In this document: positions 13,896 to 19,837 of the stretch, in pieces | Layout of the letters: each line of letters opens with the position of its first letter | Position numbering within the stretch: the stretch's first letter is position 1 | Assembly (NCBI GenBank): GCA_900541065.1 | Contig: UQIE01000027.1 | Coordinates: 1 to 24,814 of the forward strand | Reading direction: 5' to 3' | From: an uncultured Collinsella sp. | Lineage (GTDB): Bacteria; Actinomycetota; Coriobacteriia; Coriobacteriales; Coriobacteriaceae | DNA: 24,814 nucleotides | Made by a program: the position numbers and the translations under genes | Notes under the pieces: generated by a model | What the model was told of the DNA's origin: nothing | Seen by the model: the letters and a program-made list of their open reading frames with translations, nothing else | Databases searched by the model: none

Positions 13896-15812
13896 CTAGA
13901 CGCGCTCCTCGATAGCACCGTTTCTATATGCATCGAGCAGTTGGCGTAGGTCCTGGATTTGGCTGCGGATCTTGGCACCGGTATCGGTGTCGCTCACCAT
14001 GCGGCGACGGTCGGCCTGGTCAAAACGGTTGGTCTCGCTCTCGATGTCCACGTTGCGCGTGAGCGCTTCGGCAACCGTTGTAAAGGCCCGGTGCGACTTG
14101 AGGCGGCAGCCGCGTGAGCTCGAGATAAGCGTGTAGCCGGCGATACCCGTTTTGGGATGATAGGCGCGACAGAAACCGCCATCGATGACCAGCAGCTTGC
14201 CCTCGGCGCGGATGGGCTGCTCGCCCTTGGTGGTTTTAACGGGCGTGTGGCCGTTGATGATGTGGCCGGTCGGCGAACATGCCATGGGGGCAACGCCGAA
14301 CTCGCGCATGATGTCGTCGCAGACCGAGGGTGACTTGGTAAGCGTAAAGTACGGGTCCATCGGCTCGACCCAGGTGCTCTTATCGGCGATATAGGCGCGC
14401 TCAAAGGTACGCACCAGGCGTCCGCTGGCGGGTGAGTTAAAGCCGATCCACAGGTACCACATCCAGTCGAGGGCGTCGCGGTCGCCCACGCGCCAGGCGC
14501 GGCGGGCGATGCGGTCGCAAAAATCGAGATAATCGCGGCCGGCGTGCCAGGTACCCAGGCAGTTCATGCTGCTAAAGGTGCCGTCTTCGTTGAGCGGCAC
14601 GCAGCCATGGAACAGCAGGTTGCCGTTGGTGACCTTGTACATCGAGCCGTGGGTGTAGAGGAAATCGATATGGCGATGCAGATGATCGGCGGTGACAAAC
14701 TCGGACACAAGCTTGTCGATGATGTGTTGCTCCTGGGGCGTGAGCGTGTAGGGGTCCGCCGGATCGACGGTGGGGAAGTCGTTGGTCGTGAGCGGCCATA
14801 CACTGCCGTCGGCAAGCGTGACCGTGCCGGCGTCGTGGTCGATCTTGTCGAGCAGCAGGCGGTCGGTCATGTCGAACTCGGGGTGGCGCTGGATAATCTG
14901 GCCCTCGAGTTTAAAGAGCAGCACGTTGATGGCCTTGATCAGCGGGGTGATGGTCTCACCGGCGGTGTAGGTGGCATCGGCAAAGGCGACGAGCTCGCGC
15001 AGCGAGATACCGTAGTCGTTCTCGAGGATCTCGTAGTTGTCGTAGCGCAGGTTGTTGCGCAGCACCGTGGCGATGCAGGCGGGCTCGCCGGCAGCGGCGC
15101 CCATCCACAGCAGGTCGTGGTTGCCCCACTGGATGTCGAGCGAATGGTAGGTGAGCAGGCGGTCCATAATCTTGGCAGCGCCGCCGCCACGGTCGAAGAT
15201 ATCGCCCACCAGGTGCAGGTGGTCGACGGCCAGGCGCTTGATGAGCGAGGCGAGCGACTCGATAAAGTCGTCGGCGCTTGCGGTCTCCAGAATGGACTCC
15301 ACGATGCGCTCGTGATAGCGCACACGATAGTTGTTCTCGTCCGGATGCGTGTGCAGCAGCTCGTCGATGATGTAGGCGTAATCGCGCGGGATGGCCTTAC
15401 GCACCTTGGAGCGCGTATAGCGGCTCGAAAGCGAGCGGGCAACCATGATGAGCTGGTCGAGCATTGTCTTGTACCAGGTGGGGGAGTCCTCGCGCCGGCT
15501 GCGGACCAGCTCGATCTTCTCGCGCGGGTAGTAGATAAGCGTGCACAGCTCGCCCTTTTCGTCAAAGGAGAGCGTGTTGCCAAAGATCTCGTCGACATGT
15601 TCGCGCACGACGCCCGAGCAGTTATTGAGGATGTGCATAAGGGCTTCGTACTCGCCGTGCACGTCGCTCATAAAATGCTCGGTGCCTTTGGGCAGGTTGA
15701 GAATGGCCGAGAGATTGATGATCTCGGTAAACGCGGATTGCTCGGTGGGAAATTGTCTCGACAGCAGACGCAGATACTTAAAGTCTTGCGGATTGCGATC
15801 GAATGCGACCAT
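13896..15812 (-). CDS. fbp: Class III fructose-1,6-bisphosphatase
   Basis: The 638-residue product matches the long FBPase class III of Firmicutes and some Actinobacteria in length and order of motifs. It has an N-terminal YLRLLSRQFPTEQSAFTEIINL, and the metallophosphoesterase signatures SDVHGEYE (residues 49-56), LVGDIFDRGG (201-210) and WGNHDLLW (229-236), with INGHTPVK later as the C-terminal histidine motif. It hydrolyses fructose-1,6-bisphosphate to fructose-6-phosphate in gluconeogenesis, in the cytoplasm. The ATG at 15812 follows GGAAGG at a suitable distance. An inverted repeat at 15840-15870 lies just upstream and may be an operator. The gene is transcribed away from the DegV gene, and a hairpin separates it from the gtrA-like gene. 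Assignment is firm; nothing is truncated. Confidence 0.95.
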   Translation of the reverse strand: MVAFDRNPQDFKYLRLLSRQFPTEQSAFTEIINLSAILNLPKGTEHFMSDVHGEYEALMHILNNCSGVVREHVDEIFGNTLSFDEKGELCTLIYYPREKIELVRSRREDSPTWYKTMLDQLIMVARSLSSRYTRSKVRKAIPRDYAYIIDELLHTHPDENNYRVRYHERIVESILETASADDFIESLASLIKRLAVDHLHLVGDIFDRGGGAAKIMDRLLTYHSLDIQWGNHDLLWMGAAAGEPACIATVLRNNLRYDNYEILENDYGISLRELVAFADATYTAGETITPLIKAINVLLFKLEGQIIQRHPEFDMTDRLLLDKIDHDAGTVTLADGSVWPLTTNDFPTVDPADPYTLTPQEQHIIDKLVSEFVTADHLHRHIDFLYTHGSMYKVTNGNLLFHGCVPLNEDGTFSSMNCLGTWHAGRDYLDFCDRIARRAWRVGDRDALDWMWYLWIGFNSPASGRLVRTFERAYIADKSTWVEPMDPYFTLTKSPSVCDDIMREFGVAPMACSPTGHIINGHTPVKTTKGEQPIRAEGKLLVIDGGFCRAYHPKTGIAGYTLISSSRGCRLKSHRAFTTVAEALTRNVDIESETNRFDQADRRRMVSDTDTGAKIRSQIQDLRQLLDAYRNGAIEERV

Positions 15813-15839
15813 GAAACACCTTCCGATATGGTTGGTAAA

Positions 15840-15870
15840 ACTGATAAAACAGCGTCAAACGTTTATCAGT
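15840..15870 (-). promoter_or_regulatory. Operator-like inverted repeat before fbp
   Basis: ACTGATAAA (15840-15848) and TTTATCAGT (15862-15870) are perfect inverted 9-mers with a 13-bp spacer, so their centres are 22 bp apart, about two helical turns, as expected for a dimeric repressor. A TTGACG hexamer on the minus strand lies between the arms and could be the -35 of fbp, but no clear -10 follows. Distance to the fbp start is 27 bases. The structure is certain; the role is inferred. Confidence 0.6.
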
Positions 15871-16095
15871 ATGCGCCGGCTTTGTTTCGATTTTGCGCCA
15901 GCGGCTGAATTGTCGGCTGAATGGTTTGGTAAATCGATTTAGTTGAGGTTGATGTGTCGGTTAAGTGGAGACGAAGGGGATGATTTTGCCCATGTTGGCC
16001 CATGGCTGGGATGGGGATGTTGATGATAAAGATATTCAATGCCAATGGTTCGAATTGGTAAATAGTGGACATTTGTATCGTATTTAGGCTTGCTG

Positions 16096-16104
16096 TGCGA
16101 TAAT
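16096..16104 (+). promoter_or_regulatory. Extended -10 promoter of the DegV gene
   Basis: TGC-GATAAT is close to the best extended -10 form and lies 28 bases before the ATG; AAGGAG (16121-16126) is the binding site. No good -35 is seen. Confidence 0.6.
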
Positions 16105-16132
16105 TTGCGTAGCAATACTTAAGGAGCCTCAT

Positions 16133-17023
16133 ATGAGTGATTTTGTCCTGAGCTGTGAATCCGCCGCCGACCGAACCCGTGAGTTCTTTGCGTCGCGCAA
16201 TATCCCTGTCGTGTGTTTTCATTACGAGATCGACGATGTTGTCTATACGGACGATCTGTATCAGTCGATTACGCCGGACAAGTTTTTTGCCCAGATTGCC
16301 GCGGGCGCCATGCCCAAGACGTCTCAGGTGAGCGTGGGTGAGTACGAGGAGTTTTGGGAGCCGTTTGTTGCCGAGGGTAAAGACGTGCTGCACCTGACGT
16401 TGTCGTCGGGTATTTCGGGCACGTATGGATCGGCCTGCGTCGCGGCGCAGATGCTTGCGGATCGCTATCCCGAGGGCGGCAAGGTGCGCGTCATCGATTC
16501 GCTGGGGGCGTCTTCGGGCTTTGGTCTGTTGCTGGAATATGCCGCCGACGTGCGCGATAGCGGGGCTTCACTCGACGAGACGGCTGCTTGGATCGAGGAG
16601 CACAAACTCAACCTGCACCACTGGTTCTTCTCGACCGATCTGTCGAGCTACCTACGAGGCGGTCGCATTTCGGCTGCGAGCGCGATCATCGGCACGGCGC
16701 TTAAGATTTGCCCGCTTATGACGGTCGATTGCGACGGCAAGCTGTCGCCACGTGAGAAGATTCGCACTAAGAAGCGCGCGATTTCCGAGATGGCTAAGAC
16801 CATGATGGCACACGTGCAGGACGGTGCGGATTATTCGGGTAAGTGCATCATGTCGCACTCGGCGTGCCGCGAGGATGCCGAGGCCGTTGCGGCACTGATT
16901 GAGGAACAGGTTCCGCAGCTTAAAGGCAAGATTGAGATCAATGACATCGGTACTCTGATTGGCTCGCATACCGGACCTGGTACGGTGGCGCTCTTCTTTA
17001 TGGGCGACAAGCGCGTGGATTAA
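16133..17023 (+). CDS. DegV-family fatty-acid-binding protein
   Basis: The 296-residue product has the DegV fold signatures: an opening strand and loop SCESAADRT (7-15), PKTSQVSVGEY (61-71), SSGISGTYGSA (91-101), a DLSSYLRGGRIS helix-loop in the middle and IGSHTGPGTVALFF at the end. DegV proteins bind a single fatty acid and, in Gram-positives, are the FakB subunits that present fatty acids to the kinase FakA. No FakA is in the window, so the partner, if any, lies elsewhere. The ATG at 16133 has AAGGAG six bases upstream and a good extended -10 before that. It converges with the barrel-like gene and they share a bidirectional hairpin. The substrate is unknown; family assignment is firm. Confidence 0.9.
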   Translation: MSDFVLSCESAADRTREFFASRNIPVVCFHYEIDDVVYTDDLYQSITPDKFFAQIAAGAMPKTSQVSVGEYEEFWEPFVAEGKDVLHLTLSSGISGTYGSACVAAQMLADRYPEGGKVRVIDSLGASSGFGLLLEYAADVRDSGASLDETAAWIEEHKLNLHHWFFSTDLSSYLRGGRISAASAIIGTALKICPLMTVDCDGKLSPREKIRTKKRAISEMAKTMMAHVQDGADYSGKCIMSHSACREDAEAVAALIEEQVPQLKGKIEINDIGTLIGSHTGPGTVALFFMGDKRVD

Positions 17024-17064
17024 TTTGCCCCATCACGTTGCTGCATGATTGCTCAAACGAAAAC

Positions 17065-17092
17065 GGCCCGTCTCACGTTTGTGGGGCGGGCC
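17065..17092. terminator. Bidirectional terminator between convergent genes
   Basis: GGCCCGTCTCAC pairs with GTGGGGCGGGCC (12 bp, two G-T pairs) over a 4-nt loop. On the plus side TTGCTGTTG follows; on the minus side GTTTTCGTTTG follows, which is the better T-rich tail. It serves both the DegV gene and the gene at 17105-18196. Confidence 0.7.
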
Positions 17093-17104
17093 TTGCTGTT
17101 GCGG

Positions 17105-18196
17105 CTAGCGTTTCTTTCCGCGGAAGAAAAAGCCGTGCAGTGACGGCTTGAGGCCGCGATTGGCGCGATGCTCCTCGACGCGCTCGTGGATCGAAGCGAC
17201 GCGCTCGATGACTTCGTCGGGAATCGGCACGTCGGGATTCATGTTCTCGACCTGGCTGACTTCGGCGGCGGCGACCTGGTCGATAATGGGCACATCGTCG
17301 CGCGAGATGACAGGTGTGGCGTCTTCCTTCATCTTGCGATAACGCTGCATCATGTCGGCCTGTAGCTGCTGGGCCGAAGGCGGCGTCCAGATGATGGCGT
17401 TGGCGCCGGCGGCGATGGTCTCGCGAATGCTCTCGGGCGTCTTGCCGCCCGGTGCGATGAGCGGCAGGTTGGGATAGTGCTCGCGCAGTTCACGCAGGAC
17501 CTGGGGTGTGTTTTTGCCGGCGGCGATGTTGAGAATCTTGGCTCCGGCGCGCACTTTGGCATGCGCATCATCGTCGCAACGTACGACCGTGGCGATGACG
17601 GGGATGTCGGCGATGTTGGTGATGTGCTCGACCATCTCGGCAGTAGCGGGGGAGTTGACCACGCAGCCCGCCGCGCCCTGCATCTCGGAGACGGCTGCCA
17701 TCTGCACGGAGCGCTTACCGGTCGTAGTTCCGCCGCCCACGCCTACGAAGACCGGGCACTCGGCGACGGTCAGCAGCGCTTGCGTAATGGCGGGCTGCGG
17801 CGTGAAAGGGTAGACCGCAAAGACGGCATCGGCGTTGGAGTTGCGGACAACCGCGACGTCGGTGGTGTAAATGAGCGACTTGATGCGTCGGCCGAAGAGC
17901 GTAAAGCCGCTGGCCTCCTCGATCTCGTCGGGCATGCGAAGGGCCGCCTTGCGCAAACGTCCGTCGATGGACAGGGGCTCCATAGGGAGTAGGCCGTTGG
18001 GCGTGACGGCTACTTGGGGCTCGGTGAACTCGTCTGCGAGCTCGACCTCGGAGAAATCGACCGAGGCGACGATGTCCTCGTGAACCTCGGCGGGTACATC
18101 GATGGGAGCTTGGTCGTTTGCCGCGGCAGGCGTGTCGAAGGAGCTGGTGCCGACGAAGGCGTCGACGCGCTCATTTAGATCGTTGAGGGTATCCAT
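17105..18196 (-). CDS. Conserved alpha/beta-barrel-like protein of unknown function
   Basis: The 363-residue product has an acidic, low-complexity N terminus (about 1-85), then a globular part with alternating strands and helices: VFAVYPFTPQPA (125-136), FVGVGGGTTTGKR (150-162), GAAGCVVNSPATAEMVEHI (174-192), IPVIATVV, AGAKILNIAAGKNT (217-230), LPLIAPGGKTPESI (244-257) and AGANAIIWTPPS (263-274). The repeated G-rich turns and the AGAxxLN/AGANAI pattern resemble phosphate-binding TIM barrels of the KDPG-aldolase or ThiG kind, and similar stand-alone proteins are usually annotated only as 'hydrolase'. I cannot assign a reaction. The basic C-terminal tail (FFFRGKKR) is unusual. The ATG at 18196 has only a weak binding site, so a downstream start is possible. 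No operon partner is visible. Confidence 0.7.
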   Translation of the reverse strand: MDTLNDLNERVDAFVGTSSFDTPAAANDQAPIDVPAEVHEDIVASVDFSEVELADEFTEPQVAVTPNGLLPMEPLSIDGRLRKAALRMPDEIEEASGFTLFGRRIKSLIYTTDVAVVRNSNADAVFAVYPFTPQPAITQALLTVAECPVFVGVGGGTTTGKRSVQMAAVSEMQGAAGCVVNSPATAEMVEHITNIADIPVIATVVRCDDDAHAKVRAGAKILNIAAGKNTPQVLRELREHYPNLPLIAPGGKTPESIRETIAAGANAIIWTPPSAQQLQADMMQRYRKMKEDATPVISRDDVPIIDQVAAAEVSQVENMNPDVPIPDEVIERVASIHERVEEHRANRGLKPSLHGFFFRGKKR

Positions 18197-18346
18197 GGAG
18201 ACTCGATTCTATGTGATGACGGCCGGCGCGATGCAGCCGGAATTGCGAATGCTAAATCGTTTGACGAGTTGATTTTTCCCCGCCGCGCCATCCGTTAGAC
18301 CGAAGGGCAGGCGAACGTGAAGGAGCTGTGGTGGCGGGGATCGAGG

Positions 18347-18355
18347 TGCTATCTT
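18347..18355 (+). promoter_or_regulatory. Extended -10 promoter of the small membrane protein gene
   Basis: TGC-TATCTT lies 33 bases before the ATG of the 56-residue gene, followed by the binding site AGAGAGG. It matches the TGC-TAnnnT form seen elsewhere in the window. Confidence 0.5.
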
Positions 18356-18387
18356 GAAAGTCCCGTTTAAAAGAGAGGTGACGCGGT

Positions 18388-18558
18388 ATGGAATTGACAG
18401 CAATGTTTGGCTCGATTGGCCTGTGTGTGGGCGCAATCGTTGCCGCCGCGGTCATCTACTTTGTGGTCACGGCCATTAAGGGCAAAAGGGCCGAACGCAA
18501 GGAGCGCGCGATGCTTAAACAGCATCGCGACCAGCAGGGCAAACGCGCACGGAGATAG
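18388..18558 (+). CDS. Small single-pass membrane protein (56 residues)
   Basis: The product starts MELTAMFGSIG, has one hydrophobic helix (about residues 8-29, ending VIYFVVTAIKG) and then a strongly basic tail (KGKRAERKERAM, ending GKRARR). The helix with a positive C-terminal tail predicts an outside N terminus and a cytoplasmic tail. A good binding site (AGAGAGGTG) and an extended -10 precede it, which is better support than an accidental frame would have. It resembles small membrane proteins of unknown function; no motif suggests an activity. It converges on the methyltransferase gene with 24 bases between stop codons. Confidence 0.65.
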   Translation: MELTAMFGSIGLCVGAIVAAAVIYFVVTAIKGKRAERKERAMLKQHRDQQGKRARR

Positions 18559-18582
18559 CTTGTTGAGTTTTTGATCCGTGCG
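18546..18582. terminator. Possible shared hairpin between convergent stop codons
   Basis: CGCACGGA (18546-18553) and TCCGTGCG (18575-18582) are perfect inverted 8-mers with a 21-nt T-rich loop (GAGTTTTTGA). The arms overlap the end of the small membrane gene and abut the methyltransferase stop. A terminator role is plausible but the loop is long. Confidence 0.3.
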
Positions 18583-19686
18583 CTAGCTGCGTTTTCGGAT
18601 CAGGGCAATGTAGAAGCCCTCAAAGTCGCGGCTAGGCGGAATGGTCAGCGTGCCGGGCATACCGTTGGCGACGGACGAGACGTGGCCGGCGGCGATGGCC
18701 TCGGTGAGAGCGTTGCTCTCGATATGCGGCTCCTCGCCGGCATCCTGGGCACGGCGCGTTTCGCTTTCGCTCGGCGTGCCGTCGAGGGGGATGAGCTCGC
18801 AGTCCATGTGCTTGTCGAGGGCCTCTTGCAGGGCGTCCTCGTTTTCCTGCGGCAAGATCGAACAGGTGGAATAGACGAGCGTGCCGCCCGGTTTGAGGGC
18901 TCCCATGGCGCGGTCCAGAAGCGCGCGCTGCGAGCGGGCGCACTTGACGAGCAGCTGCTCGGTCAGGCCGCGCAGGCTTTTCTCGTTGCCGCTGATGACG
19001 GTGCCCGTGCCGGTGCAGGGGGCGTCGAGCAGGATGCGGTCAAAGCGGAAGAACTCGTCGAGCTCGCGTGCGTCGATGCGCATGACGGGCACGTTTTTGG
19101 CACCCTGGCGATGGAGGTTCGACTCGAGCTTTTCGGCGCGGGGAATGCTCATCTCACAGGCGGTGAGGTGCGCCTGTCCCTGGGTGAGGGCGGCGATCTG
19201 CGTCGTCTTGCCACCGGGGGCCGCGCACATGTCCAGGATGTCCTCGCCTGCCTGGGCGCCCAGGACCAACGGCGGCATCATGGATGACAGGCTCTGCAGA
19301 TAGATTTTGCCGTCGCGGTAGATGTCGAGGTCCCACAGGTCGGAAACCTGGGCCTCGGGCAGGATGAAGGCGTCTGGGTACCAGGCGACGGGGTTGTGGG
19401 CGATGCCGGCGGCACCGAGCGCCGCAGCGATGTCCTCGGCGGTCGCCTTGAGCGTGTTGGCGCGCAGCGTGACCGGGCGTGTGGCCGCGGCGCCGAAGCC
19501 CTCGATCACGAGCTTGGCATCGGCGGGCGCATAGGCGCCGGCGACCGTGTCGACCATAAAGCGCGGCAGGTCGGCGGCGGAGTGTTGGGCGGCAAGCTGG
19601 TCGGAAAGCTCGGTAGCAGCAAACTGCCTGAGCTTGAGCTCGGCCTTGACCTGCTTTTTCTGCTTACGACGACGCGGCTTGGACAT
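18583..19686 (-). CDS. RsmB/NOP2-family RNA m5C methyltransferase
   Basis: The 367-residue product has a basic N terminus (KPRRRKQKKQ), the RNA-binding stretch RANTLK (75-80) and a Rossmann methyltransferase domain. Its motifs are LDMCAAPGGKTTQIA (151-165, SAM binding), LLDAPCTGTG (219-228) with one catalytic cysteine, and YSTCSILPQEN (272-282) with the second. The two-cysteine pair (Cys224 and Cys275) is diagnostic of the NOL1/NOP2/Sun m5C enzymes, which form a covalent adduct with cytosine and methylate C5 in rRNA or tRNA. The NusB-like N-terminal domain of full-length RsmB is missing, so it is nearer the shorter RsmF/YebU-like group; which base is modified cannot be read from the sequence. 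The ATG at 19686 has GGGAAGGAA upstream. It lies downstream of the MetRS-like gene, separated by the inverted repeat. Confidence 0.88.
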   Translation of the reverse strand: MSKPRRRKQKKQVKAELKLRQFAATELSDQLAAQHSAADLPRFMVDTVAGAYAPADAKLVIEGFGAAATRPVTLRANTLKATAEDIAAALGAAGIAHNPVAWYPDAFILPEAQVSDLWDLDIYRDGKIYLQSLSSMMPPLVLGAQAGEDILDMCAAPGGKTTQIAALTQGQAHLTACEMSIPRAEKLESNLHRQGAKNVPVMRIDARELDEFFRFDRILLDAPCTGTGTVISGNEKSLRGLTEQLLVKCARSQRALLDRAMGALKPGGTLVYSTCSILPQENEDALQEALDKHMDCELIPLDGTPSESETRRAQDAGEEPHIESNALTEAIAAGHVSSVANGMPGTLTIPPSRDFEGFYIALIRKRS

Positions 19687-19712
19687 CCGTCTTTCCTTCC
19701 CATTCCATTAAA

Positions 19713-19821
19713 AGTAGTCAATTTGGGACGGGGCTATTTTAGCTGCCCGTCCGTTTCGGCAGGCGTTGCAGTTAAATTTGGGACGGGGTAGCTAAAATAG
19801 CCCCGTCCCAAATTGACTACT
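19713..19821. repeat. Perfect 32-bp inverted repeat with a third partial copy inside
   Basis: The arm at 19713-19744 (contains TTTGGGACGGGG, ending TTTTAGCT) is exactly the reverse complement of 19790-19821. A third, direct-orientation partial copy, AAATTTGGGACGGGG, lies at 19774-19788, so the right arm can pair either with the outer left arm (32 bp) or locally (AATTTGGGACGGGG with CCCCGTCCCAAATT, 14 bp, 12-nt loop). No transposase frame is present and no long T-run follows on the minus strand. It sits between two same-strand genes and could be a REP-like intergenic repeat, a terminator, or both. Confidence 0.85.
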
Positions 19822-19837
19822 CTGCCTTGGTGTTGGC

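Larger units (their letters stand above)
15813..16132. other. 320-bp divergent intergenic region between fbp and the DegV gene
   Basis: This AT-richer gap holds control sites for both divergent genes: the inverted repeat at 15840-15870 on the fbp side, and an extended -10 at 16096-16104 on the DegV side. It also has a direct repeat CGGCTGAAT (15902-15910 and 15915-15923), and CCAAT/ATTGG arms (16042-16046, 16054-16058) around a TTCGAA. A 35-codon reading frame (15980-16087) is judged unlikely to be a gene. Confidence 0.6.

Noticed and set aside
14544..15908. 454-codon plus-strand reading frame opposite fbp
   Set aside because: Antisense shadow; fbp on the minus strand is unambiguous.
15980..16087. 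35-codon frame between fbp and the DegV gene (MILPMLAHGWDGDV...)
   Set aside because: The AAGGGG before it abuts the ATG with no spacing, it ends just before the DegV promoter, and the base composition is not coding-like.
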